IMG/VR virus record: IMGVR_UViG_3300049491_000435
Span: 1-20,496 of that record
Reading direction: 5' to 3' (one strand)
Source: a virus
Length of the DNA: 20,496 bases
Part shown: positions 14,006 to 20,304 of the stretch, one piece after another
How positions within the stretch are numbered: position 1 is the stretch's first letter
Layout of the letters: each line of letters begins with the position of its first letter
Program-made: the position numbers and the translations under genes
The notes under the pieces: model-generated
The model's input: the letters and a program-made list of their open reading frames with translations, nothing else
Database searches by the model: none
Told to the model about the DNA's origin: nothing

Positions 14006-14703
14006 CAGTCGACCCAAGGGTCACTGATGCGAATGACAAACACGAGCGCATCGAATGTGCACCCGACGCCCGCGCCGTCGTACTTGAGCGCATAAAGCGC
14101 TGGCGTGATCGCCTGCGGCAGTCCAGTCGCGTTCACGACGAAACTGTCGGTCCATTGCATCGCTGGATCGACCCCGGCATCGCCGCCGCCCGGAGCGAAG
14201 CGCGCATGCCTGCTGCGAGTAAGCACCAGCGCCTCGGCCACTGTCGACCCGAAAAGTGACCAGTCTTCATTGCCCGTGGGCCAAGATCCCCCTGTCGCGG
14301 TCACGCGCGAAGCAATATCGATTCGGTACAGACCCGTCTCATCGATTTCGATTTGGCTTGTTGCCTCGTTCCATGAGGCTTGAGTGCTGGTTGCCAACAC
14401 CGTACCGGTCCAGTCCGAGAAATCGGCATTGGCAAACTCGCCGGCTGTCGCGCCGACAAGGGACACGACAAGAATCGGGACAGACGAGCCGGGCGCAGCG
14501 CTCGGGTTGCTTCCGTCAGCCAACGTGAGCACGTTGGCCGTTTCGCCGGTGCCGCGAGATCCCACCAGCGAGCCAGTGAGGTTCACGGTGTCGACGGCGC
14601 GGTCGCCGAGGTTCACGCCGTCCTGCTGCCATTGGATGTTCTCCGGGAACTCGCCAGTCGGAGGAGGGAACGTGCCGACCGGAGTGAGCGAAAAGGCTGG
14701 CAT
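14005..14703 (-). CDS. Fibre-like virion protein with C1q/jelly-roll-like C-terminal part
   Basis: A 232-residue protein. The N-terminal region contains 'FPENIQWQQDGVNLGDRAVD' followed by 'TVNLTGSLVGSRGTGETANV', the pattern of a fibre anchoring or trimerising segment in phage appendages. A serine/proline linker lies near 66-75. Residues 78-232 are all beta, with 'TSQIEIDETGLYRIDIASRV' and the closing strand 'FDALVFVIRI'. This resembles C1q/TNF-type jelly rolls found in phage head or tail fibres. The ATG at 14703 overlaps the stop of the connector-like protein as TGATG, and its own stop overlaps the glycosyltransferase start. Being adjacent to the glycosyltransferase, it is a plausible acceptor, but this is speculation. 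It might be a head fibre or tail appendage; the sequence alone does not tell. Confidence 0.6.
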   Translation of the reverse strand: MPAFSLTPVGTFPPPTGEFPENIQWQQDGVNLGDRAVDTVNLTGSLVGSRGTGETANVLTLADGSNPSAAPGSSVPILVVSLVGATAGEFANADFSDWTGTVLATSTQASWNEATSQIEIDETGLYRIDIASRVTATGGSWPTGNEDWSLFGSTVAEALVLTRSRHARFAPGGGDAGVDPAMQWTDSFVVNATGLPQAITPALYALKYDGAGVGCTFDALVFVIRISDPWVD

Positions 14704-15353
14704 CACATTCCCCCGACGATGAACGGTCGCTTCTTGGCGATGAAGGTTCCGACGTTGTACTCGCGCTGCTCATCGGCGCGGGCGTTGCTGATGCCGGCCT
14801 GAAACTCGCGCATCTTGATCTGCGACATCTGCAAGTTCGTCCAAGGCTGGTCGGGGATCTCGTACAGGTAGGCCAGCGCTCCCGCTTGAAGCTTCTGGTC
14901 CCATCGCGCGAGCATCTCCGAAGGCACTGAGTTGCACATCAGTGTTGGCTGAAGCACCAGCGTGATGACGACATCGTAGGTCGCGTCCGGCGTCGGGTTG
15001 AATGCGATCTGCGATTCGGGCACGTAGGCATAGCGGACGGGCTGACCCGGCGGCTGCCCGGCGGGCCAGCCGGTGGGAACCGACACGCGCAGCGGGCGCG
15101 GTTGCGTGTTGCCAAGCAGCGGCGCGCACGATACCGCCTTCACGCCGATGACTTCGAGATCAGGATCGGTGCCGAGGCTGTACAGGGCGGAGCCCTCGAC
15201 TGTCTGCGCGGCCAACGTCGAGCGCAGCCACCGTGATTGATGGCAGAACTCGCGCGCGGCGCGGTTGTAGGCCCGGATGATGGTCGCGTTCGGCGCCTTG
15301 CGCGTGATCTGCGCGATGTCGGCGATCAGGTCGATGATGGGCGCTTGGCTCAT
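14703..15353 (-). CDS. Head-tail connector-like structural protein
   Basis: A 216-residue protein starting with helices (IIDLIADIAQITRKAPNATI, then 'RAYNRAAREFCHQSRWL'), followed by a beta-rich middle and a long closing helix (PWTNLQMSQIKMREFQAGIS). A helical N-terminus with an 'AyNrAarEFC..SrWL' pattern, a beta insertion and a C-terminal helix rich in polar residues is the plan of podovirus adaptor or tail-tube A-type proteins. It lies between another connector-like gene and the fibre and nozzle genes, which is the expected place. The ATG at 15353 follows the previous stop by three bases. The last residues (KKRPFIVGGM) sit right at the overlap with the next gene. The connector role is from architecture and order; the family name is uncertain. 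Confidence 0.65.
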   Translation of the reverse strand: MSQAPIIDLIADIAQITRKAPNATIIRAYNRAAREFCHQSRWLRSTLAAQTVEGSALYSLGTDPDLEVIGVKAVSCAPLLGNTQPRPLRVSVPTGWPAGQPPGQPVRYAYVPESQIAFNPTPDATYDVVITLVLQPTLMCNSVPSEMLARWDQKLQAGALAYLYEIPDQPWTNLQMSQIKMREFQAGISNARADEQREYNVGTFIAKKRPFIVGGM

Positions 15354-15356
15354 GGG

Positions 15357-15998
15357 TCACTCCCCGACGCTGGCCGAAACCTTCGGCGCGACTTGCACCT
15401 GGGCAGCGCTCTTGATGCCCAGCGCCTGCAAGCCCTTCTGAAGCCAGTAGTCGGCCTTCTGCACGTCGCCCTTGCGACTGTTCTCGGCGTAGGCGCGATG
15501 CAGCGTGAAGCAATACAGGGTGTACTTGTAGGTGTCGACCAGCACGATCGGCGACGCCTCGCTTGTCAGGGCAGGCGGCGCGGCGCCGTACAGCACCCGG
15601 ACCGAGCCCGAGCCGTCATTCGGCGGCGTGATGTCGAAGCGGCGCGGGTCGCGTGCATCGGCGCACCAATGCTGCACGTCAACCTCGCCGGTCGCGGCGC
15701 GCCAGAACCGATTCTCCGTGTCGAGCAGTTCGCGCTCGACCAGCGTTGCAGCTCGGCGCGATACCTCGTTCTCGTTCACATCGAGGATCGCGATGCCGTC
15801 GACTGGAAGGTCTTGATTCGTGCCCGCGACCATCGGTACGAACTCGTGCTTGGTGTAGGCGTCCGGCTTGTAGAACGACACCATGCGCTCGGCATCCGTG
15901 ACGAACCCGCGCAGTTGGACTGCCGACCATGTAGCAAGGTCGTCGTCAATCAGCGTAGCGCGCGCGTCGTTCGTGATGTCCGATGCGACGAGGGCCAT
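15357..15998 (-). CDS. Head-tail adaptor-like protein (DUF6682-type)
   Basis: A 213-residue protein. The N-terminus 'DITNDARATLIDDDLATWSA' followed by 'VQLRGFVTDAERMVSFYKPDAYT' fits a known phage adaptor pattern: a short helix, a Trp-containing turn, then a helix ending in a lysine/arginine-Pro-Asp-Ala. I remember this as DUF6682, phage adaptor protein. The middle is beta-rich, with 'LPVDGIAILDVNENE' and 'RFDITPPNDGSGSVRVLYGA'. The C-terminus has the helix 'YTLYCFTLHRAYAENSRKGD', typical of packing against the portal ring. It should bridge the portal and tail nozzle. The ATG at 15998 follows the previous stop by three bases. The next gene is another connector-like protein, supporting a head-completion pair. 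The DUF number is from memory. Confidence 0.75.
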   Translation of the reverse strand: MALVASDITNDARATLIDDDLATWSAVQLRGFVTDAERMVSFYKPDAYTKHEFVPMVAGTNQDLPVDGIAILDVNENEVSRRAATLVERELLDTENRFWRAATGEVDVQHWCADARDPRRFDITPPNDGSGSVRVLYGAAPPALTSEASPIVLVDTYKYTLYCFTLHRAYAENSRKGDVQKADYWLQKGLQALGIKSAAQVQVAPKVSASVGE

Positions 15999-16001
15999 GG
16001 C

Positions 16002-16445
16002 TCAGTCCGCCTTGCTGAGGCCACCGGCCGCGGCGCCGCGTTGCGCGACCAGCGGATCGACGCCGGCAAGCTTGGCGACGATCGACCGGATCTTGTTCAT
16101 GTGCATGTCGGGATCGATCGGCTCGCTGTATTCGTCCATCGCGAACTTGATCAGATCGTCCTTGCTGGCCCGAGCGATGTCGAACGGCTCTTCTTCGACC
16201 AGCGGCTCGCTCATGACGACGGCGCGACGACGCTGCGAGAAGCCCTTGAGGTACTCCATGCGCTGCTCGATGGTCGCGCCGAGTTCGCCGTGGTACGGCC
16301 GGAAGTTCTGCTTGCGGGCGATCAGCGGCACGTTCGGGAACAGGATGCCGTCGTCGCGAATCAGGAACGGCACGGCCTTGTTCTGGCGCGTCTTGCTGCG
16401 GTGCGCAGCGACGCGCTCTTCGATGGCCTCGGTCATAACTTCCAT
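16002..16445 (-). CDS. Conserved-looking phage protein of unknown role with HeH-like C-terminal helices
   Basis: A 147-residue protein. The N-terminal part is basic (VAAHRSKTRQNKAVPF), then 'IRDDGILFPNVPLIARKQNF', and 'RPYHGELGATIEQRMEYLKG'. Residues about 93-127 (SKDDLIKFAMDEYSEPIDPD, then 'MHMNKIRSIVAKLAG') resemble the helix-extension-helix motif seen in several phage morphogenesis and DNA-associated proteins. It sits directly before the head-tail adaptor gene, so a part in head completion is plausible. The start ATG at 16445 has a GGAG core about 11 bases upstream; an ATG three codons later is an alternative. A hairpin lies just upstream at 16475-16496, separating this gene from the capsid group. 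I do not recognise the family. Confidence 0.75.
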   Translation of the reverse strand: MEVMTEAIEERVAAHRSKTRQNKAVPFLIRDDGILFPNVPLIARKQNFRPYHGELGATIEQRMEYLKGFSQRRRAVVMSEPLVEEEPFDIARASKDDLIKFAMDEYSEPIDPDMHMNKIRSIVAKLAGVDPLVAQRGAAAGGLSKAD

Positions 16446-16474
16446 GGGGTGTTGCTCCGATTGGAAAATGGAAT

Positions 16475-16496
16475 GCCCGACCCCGCAGGGCCGGGC
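16475..16496 (-). terminator. Terminator-like hairpin after the capsid genes
   Basis: Read on the minus strand, GCCCGGCC pairs with GGTCGGGC across a six-base loop, giving an eight-pair stem with one G-U. It is followed by ATTCCATTTTCC. The T tract is weak, so this is an attenuator or inefficient terminator at best. It lies in the only intergenic gap of note (16446-16510) between the small post-capsid gene and the connector genes. A leaky terminator here would raise capsid mRNA relative to tail mRNA. The hairpin may instead protect the 3' end of a processed capsid transcript. Confidence 0.4.
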
Positions 16497-16510
16497 GCTG
16501 GCTCACGCGC

Positions 16511-16717
16511 TCAGCTACCGGCCGGGCTCGTGCCCGGGGTCATCGCGCGCTTGAACGTCCCCGACGTGCTGCCGCCGCCGCCGGGCTGGTTGGGCAGCGG
16601 CTTGTTCGGGTAACGCGCCGTCGCCTTGCCGCCGTTCTTTTGGCGGTCGGCGCCGATGATCGCCGGCGTCTCCTTGATCGGGATGCCGGGGCCGTAGGGG
16701 GTCTTCTTCGTGTCCAT
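16511..16717 (-). CDS. Small proline/glycine-rich protein after the capsid gene
   Basis: A 68-residue protein, basic and low in hydrophobic residues: 'MDTKKTPYGPGIPIKETPAI', then 'KPLPNQPGGGGSTSGTFKRA'. It is probably disordered. It starts 26 bases after the capsid stop and has a strong AAGGAG ribosome site, suggesting abundant translation in line with the capsid. Short genes in this place sometimes encode decoration or stabilising proteins, but nothing in the sequence identifies a beta-tulip or other decoration fold. The role is unknown. Confidence 0.7.
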   Translation of the reverse strand: MDTKKTPYGPGIPIKETPAIIGADRQKNGGKATARYPNKPLPNQPGGGGSTSGTFKRAMTPGTSPAGS

Positions 16718-16726
16718 CTTGGACTC

Positions 16727-16731
16727 TCCTT
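16727..16731 (-). promoter_or_regulatory. Strong ribosome binding site of the 68-residue gene
   Basis: The minus-strand sequence is AAAGGAGAG, with its core nine bases before the ATG at 16717. It is one of only two near-consensus Shine-Dalgarno sites in the window and fits a highly expressed virion protein. Confidence 0.6.
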
Positions 16732-16743
16732 TCGTGGTGTGGA

Positions 16744-17676
16744 TCAGCCGCGACTGATGATCGCCGTACCGACGTAGGCCGGCTCGACGACCTCGAACCC
16801 GTATACCATCAGCCCCTGCACCAGGTAGCCGAAGTCGTTCGGGTTGTCGATCATGCGCAGCTCGGTGATCTGCGACGCGAACGTGAGACCGGCGCTGTGG
16901 CCGAACATCGCGTAGGTCGCGGCAGTCGCCGGGCTGTTCTGCGTCAGCAAGCTGCGAGACTGGTAGATCGTGAAGCGGTCGACCTCGCCTGTCTTGCCGT
17001 TGCGCAGGATCGACACCCCGTCACCGGCAAGGCTCGCGATCTTCAAGTCCGACCGCTTGATGCGCGAGATCATCCACGGCGGCAGCACCATCCACCGGCC
17101 TTCATCGTCGACGTTTTGCTCGTCGAGCACTTGCCCGCAATCGACGATGAAGTCGATCACGTTCGATGCACTCACCGAGCGCGGCGCCGCCGCCGTGCCG
17201 AGGTTGATGTCGTTCGAATCGACACCGGCCGTGCTGCCGCTGTTGTCCGCCGACACATCCGCCGGAATGGTCTCCAACATGTCCGCATCCGCCGCGATGC
17301 GCAGCTTGATGCTGCCGTCGTTGGCGAAGATGTCGGCCATGTCGAGATCGCTCTGGCGAGCGTCGACGGTGTTCACAGCGACCGCAAAGCTCTTGCCGTT
17401 GTCGATCGACAGCGTGACCGAATTGCGGGCCGGGTACTCGTTGCTGAGGCCCTGGCCGATCACGTAATCGCTGACGGTCACATCCGGCACGGTGCGGATG
17501 ATCACGTTCGCGCCCATGCCGACGATGTCGCCTTCGTAGTCCACCGAGGCAATTTCGCCGAAGACGGTCGTCTTGTAGAACTTTTCAACCAACTTGCCGG
17601 AGAAAATCTCTGGGTCGTAGTTGACAGTGCCGGTGGGGCCGTAGTCCGGCACACCGCTGGCGCGTGGGAAACTCAT
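16744..17676 (-). CDS. Major capsid protein (HK97-fold type)
   Basis: A 310-residue protein that forms the head shell. It begins 'VNYDPEIFSGKLVEKFYKTT' then 'VFGEIASVDYEGDI', and next 'ANVIIRTVPDVTVSDYVIGQ'. These are characteristic of coat proteins in podovirus-like prophages: a flexible N-arm, the E-loop-like strand and 'IDNGKSFAVAVNTVDARQSD'. The middle contains 'RWMVLPPWMISRIKRSDLKI', typical of the spine helix and P-domain. The C-terminus is 'GLMVYGFEVVEPAYVGTAII'. It follows the scaffold gene by 39 bases and has the best ribosome site of the window (AGGAG six bases before the ATG), as expected for the most abundant virion protein. Family resemblance is strong; the fold is inferred from it. 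No protease gene is seen next to it, so maturation cleavage is not indicated. Confidence 0.88.
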   Translation of the reverse strand: MSFPRASGVPDYGPTGTVNYDPEIFSGKLVEKFYKTTVFGEIASVDYEGDIVGMGANVIIRTVPDVTVSDYVIGQGLSNEYPARNSVTLSIDNGKSFAVAVNTVDARQSDLDMADIFANDGSIKLRIAADADMLETIPADVSADNSGSTAGVDSNDINLGTAAAPRSVSASNVIDFIVDCGQVLDEQNVDDEGRWMVLPPWMISRIKRSDLKIASLAGDGVSILRNGKTGEVDRFTIYQSRSLLTQNSPATAATYAMFGHSAGLTFASQITELRMIDNPNDFGYLVQGLMVYGFEVVEPAYVGTAIISRG

Positions 17677-17682
17677 GGTGTT

Positions 17683-17687
17683 CTCCT
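17683..17687 (-). promoter_or_regulatory. Strong ribosome binding site of the capsid gene
   Basis: The minus-strand AGGAG core, in TCAGGAGAACACC, lies six bases upstream of the capsid ATG at 17676. It fixes the capsid start and indicates high translation. Confidence 0.7.
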
Positions 17688-17715
17688 GAGGATGTGTGTG
17701 GGCACCCGTGCGGCG

Positions 17716-18738
17716 TTAGCCGTATGGGCGTTGCAACCTCAGCCGCGCCTCGAACTCGGCCACATCCTTGTCCGTCACGTACCGCGGGTCACGCGGATTG
17801 CGGATCGTCGCCCTGCGCTTGGTGTACTCGCGAATTTCCTCGCGCGACGGGTAGCCCTTGCCGGCGACGTTGGCGGTCGGTGCATCACCGCCGCCGCCAT
17901 TGCCAGCCCCGCGCGCCGCGACAGGGGGCTGGTTCGCAGGAAGCTTCGTCTTCGAGTAGTCGCGAAAGACAGTGGCGACCCCTTGGGCATTGCGCGTCGA
18001 TCGGTAGCGATCCAGACGCGCCTGCCGCGGTTCTCCATCGTCACCCAGTTCGCGCAGCCACGCGAGCCACCCCTGTTCGGCGTTGATCTCGTCAAATTCG
18101 GGGACAAGCTGGCTCAGCCGCGTCCAAAACGCTGACTCGGCATCCTGGACCTTGCGGTCCTGGGCATCCTTGGCGGCGTCCTTCAGCGGCTTGACTTCGG
18201 CGTCGATGATCTGCTGCGCCTGCTGCCCGGCTGCCTTGACGGCAGCATGGGCCATGGCTTCGCACTGATCCTCGCCGAAGCGCTCGATCTGATCCGGTGT
18301 GAAGAAAAGGTTGAGGTCGATCTTGTCGGACCCACCAGCGGGCCGAGCGGCGGCTTGCTGCTCCATGTCCCGCATGCGCTGGGTGAGTTCTCCGAGACGC
18401 TGATCGCGATCCGCCATCGCATCCGCGTGATCCTGCCGCAGCTTGTCGTTGATGCCTTGCATCAGACGGAAACGGTCGCGCCAGTAGGTCGGGTCGTTCT
18501 CGCGGCTTTCTGCGGCGGGAGCGGCCAGTGGCGGTGCGGGGGACGCGGCGCTCTGGGGTGCGGTGTCAGCGTCGTTCGTGAGGGCCGCGGGGGCGCCATC
18601 CGGCTCGGCCGGGGGTGGTGCGCCTGCGGCGGTGCGCGCCTCGGCGCGTTCGCGGAGGCGTTCGGAAACGCGCTCCATTTGGCGAACGACCGCGCGGGGC
18701 AGTTGCTGAGTATCGAGGTCTGAGACGTTCGGTTGCAT
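17716..18738 (-). CDS. Capsid scaffold protein
   Basis: A 340-residue, highly charged and largely helical protein directly before the capsid gene, the classic place for scaffold. An N-terminal helix 'PRAVVRQMERVSERLRERAE' is followed by an alanine/proline-rich linker. A coiled coil (YWRDRFRLMQGINDKLRQDH, then 'ADRDQRLGELTQRMRDMEQQ') comes next. After helices around 'FFTPDQIERFGEDQCEAMAH' there is a glycine-rich linker and a basic helical end (EIREYTKRRATIRNPRDPRY, then 'DKDVAEFEARLRLQ'), the part that usually binds coat subunits. It should direct procapsid assembly and leave before DNA fills the head. The start is set at ATG 18738; a GTG four codons upstream at 18750 is possible, and neither has a good ribosome site. 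The call rests on architecture and order. Confidence 0.8.
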   Translation of the reverse strand: MQPNVSDLDTQQLPRAVVRQMERVSERLRERAEARTAAGAPPPAEPDGAPAALTNDADTAPQSAASPAPPLAAPAAESRENDPTYWRDRFRLMQGINDKLRQDHADAMADRDQRLGELTQRMRDMEQQAAARPAGGSDKIDLNLFFTPDQIERFGEDQCEAMAHAAVKAAGQQAQQIIDAEVKPLKDAAKDAQDRKVQDAESAFWTRLSQLVPEFDEINAEQGWLAWLRELGDDGEPRQARLDRYRSTRNAQGVATVFRDYSKTKLPANQPPVAARGAGNGGGGDAPTANVAGKGYPSREEIREYTKRRATIRNPRDPRYVTDKDVAEFEARLRLQRPYG

Positions 18739-18795
18739 GAGGGGCTTCACGATCCGCAGGGTCGCTGCTGGGGTTCGATGGGTTGATGGTGGCGA

Positions 18796-19083
18796 TCAGT
18801 CGGCCATGTGGTTGACGATCGGCAGACGCAGGGGCCGGTTCGGCTGAGGCTTGTTCATCGTCTGGCCGGGTGCGGACGCAAGCGAGGCGTCGAAGGACTG
18901 CAAGAGTTCCTCGATCTCCAATGCGCGGCCCTGGCTGCGATACAGGTCTTCCCCGATGGCGCGCCGGTTGCGCCGATCGCAGTCCGCCAGGCGGTCCTGC
19001 AACACGGCCACCAGCAGGCGCCCCTCTGGCGTCGAGCCGAAGCGTCGAAGCATGTCGAGGTCTTGCTGATGGTTGCGGGCCAT
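18796..19083 (-). CDS. Small helical phage protein of unknown role
   Basis: A 95-residue protein. The first 60 residues form charged helices: 'HQQDLDMLRRFGSTPEGRLL', then 'AVLQDRLADCDRRNRRAIGE', then 'RALEIEELLQSF'. The tail is proline-rich (NKPQPNRPLRLPIVNHMAD). Small proteins with this helical pattern occur between portal and scaffold genes of podovirus-like phages and may help head assembly, but I do not recognise a named family. The start is put at the ATG at 19083; a TTG twelve codons upstream (19119) would extend it with residues that look like chance translation. The ribosome site is weak for both. Confidence 0.65.
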   Translation of the reverse strand: MARNHQQDLDMLRRFGSTPEGRLLVAVLQDRLADCDRRNRRAIGEDLYRSQGRALEIEELLQSFDASLASAPGQTMNKPQPNRPLRLPIVNHMAD

Positions 19084-19125
19084 GCCGGGGATTCTCGCGG
19101 GAGGATTGGAACCCCGCAAACGTGC

Positions 19126-20298
19126 TCAGAGCAGTTGCTCGGCGGCCAGCGCAGCGCGGCGTTCGTTCTCGCGGTCGATCTCTTCGCGACGCATCTTGCG
19201 CGGCTTGGGCGGCTCCGGAAGAGCGTCCAGGTCGATCGGCTCGCGCAGCGCTGGCAGGATGGATTCGAGCCCATCGGCGATTGGATCGCGCAGCGGCGGG
19301 ATCACGACTGCCTTGAGCATGGCGAGTTCGGCCAAGGCGGCTTCAAGGCGCTCGTTCAGCTCGCCGTATCGCGGCTGCGCCTTGCCCTGCATCGTCGCGG
19401 CTTGAGCCACCAAGCGCCCGGACACGATGTGCAACCGGTACAGATGCGGCGCGGCCTGTAGCGATGCGGCATCCGCGCGCAGCGCGCCGAAGGCATCGTG
19501 TTTGTGCATGCGCCGCGCTTCGCCGCGCATCGTGGCCGCAGCAGCAACCAAGCGGCCGCCATTCGCGTGCGCCGGTCGCACGATCGGATCGGCCTCCCAC
19601 GGCTTGGCGATCTCCGGCTCTGGCACCGGCTCTGCGTGCTCAAGCCAGCGCACGCGCACGTTTTGGCGACCCTGGTACTTGGCATCAAGCAAACTTGATC
19701 CGCCGCCATGCACAGCCACGCCAGAGAGTTGCGCGGGGTCAGCTTGCAGCGCGCCGGATGTCGCATGAGAACTGGCTGCGTGCGCTGCCGAGCCGTTGAT
19801 GGCCGCGGTGTCGGCCGCCAAAGCGCCGGACGCCACGTGAGCATGCGCGGCGATGCCGGCAATCTCTGCTGCGTCGCTCGCAAGCGCCCCAGATGTCGCG
19901 TGGAGCGTCCGATGATCCGCCGTGCCTGCAAGCGTGGAGGCATCCGCAGCGAGCGCACCGGCCGTGACGTGTTGATGCGCCGCAGTTCCGGCAATCGTTG
20001 CGGAACCGCTTGCCAGCGCACCGCTTGTCACATGCTGGTGCGCTGCCGACCCCGAGATGGTGGCGCTGCCTGCTGTCAGCGCTCCGGAGGTTGCGTGCAG
20101 CGCCAGGTGCTGTGCCGTGCCCGCCAGTGTTGCCGCGTCTGCGGCGAGAGCCCCGGACGTGGCATGCAGCGCGAGATGCGTTGCGGTTCCGGCCAGCGTA
20201 GCGCTGTCGGCAACGAGTGCCCCAGATGCCGCGTGACCAGCAAGACCGGATGGCCTACTGCTGAGCGGCCCCGTCGATAGTGGCCTGACTCCGAGCAT
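19126..20298 (-). CDS. Tandem-repeat protein with SGALxADxAxxxGxAxH repeats
   Basis: A 390-residue protein. Residues 22-197 contain eight tandem units of 21-23 residues with the consensus HxTSGALxADxATLxGTAxH. Three diverged units follow at about 243-310, after a linker. The repeating short strand with paired Gly-Ala-Leu and Gly-x-Ala positions would suit a solenoid or stacked beta rod. The linker holds KPWEADPIV (232-240), a motif also present at the N-terminus of the giant ejection protein. The C-terminal 80 residues are a charged helix (ELNERLEAALAELAMLKAVV, then 'KMRREEIDRENERRAALAAE'). It lies upstream of the scaffold and capsid genes. The ATG at 20298 follows the previous stop by six bases with no good ribosome site. 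A virion-associated role, such as a head-bound fibre, is inferred. The exact function is unknown. Confidence 0.7.
   Translation of the reverse strand: MLGVRPLSTGPLSSRPSGLAGHAASGALVADSATLAGTATHLALHATSGALAADAATLAGTAQHLALHATSGALTAGSATISGSAAHQHVTSGALASGSATIAGTAAHQHVTAGALAADASTLAGTADHRTLHATSGALASDAAEIAGIAAHAHVASGALAADTAAINGSAAHAASSHATSGALQADPAQLSGVAVHGGGSSLLDAKYQGRQNVRVRWLEHAEPVPEPEIAKPWEADPIVRPAHANGGRLVAAAATMRGEARRMHKHDAFGALRADAASLQAAPHLYRLHIVSGRLVAQAATMQGKAQPRYGELNERLEAALAELAMLKAVVIPPLRDPIADGLESILPALREPIDLDALPEPPKPRKMRREEIDRENERRAALAAEQLL
19699..20235 (-). repeat. In-frame tandem repeats of 63-69 bases
   Basis: Eight protein-level repeats of 21 or 23 codons lie in the 390-residue gene. Two unit lengths are mixed, 69 bases (ending 'HLAL', 'HRTL' or similar) and 63 bases (ending 'HQ' or 'HA'). 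All keep the reading frame. The DNA copies are diverged from each other, which points to old duplication rather than recent slippage. Confidence 0.8.
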
Positions 20299-20304
20299 GG
20301 GGCA

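Noticed and set aside
15237-16613. Plus-strand open frame of 458 codons
   Set aside because: It is antisense to four short genes with recognisable structural proteins, has no ribosome site, and its composition fits a reverse-complement shadow.
19084-19125. A tRNA T-arm-like sequence (minus strand GGGGTTCCAATCC) just before the small 95-residue gene
   Set aside because: Only a partial T-stem forms. No matching acceptor, D-arm or anticodon arm is found upstream or downstream, so this is not a tRNA or an attachment site that I can support.
19699-20235. CRISPR-like periodic repeats
   Set aside because: The periodicity is 63-69 bases, in frame, and continuous without spacers. The repeats encode protein and have diverged at DNA level.
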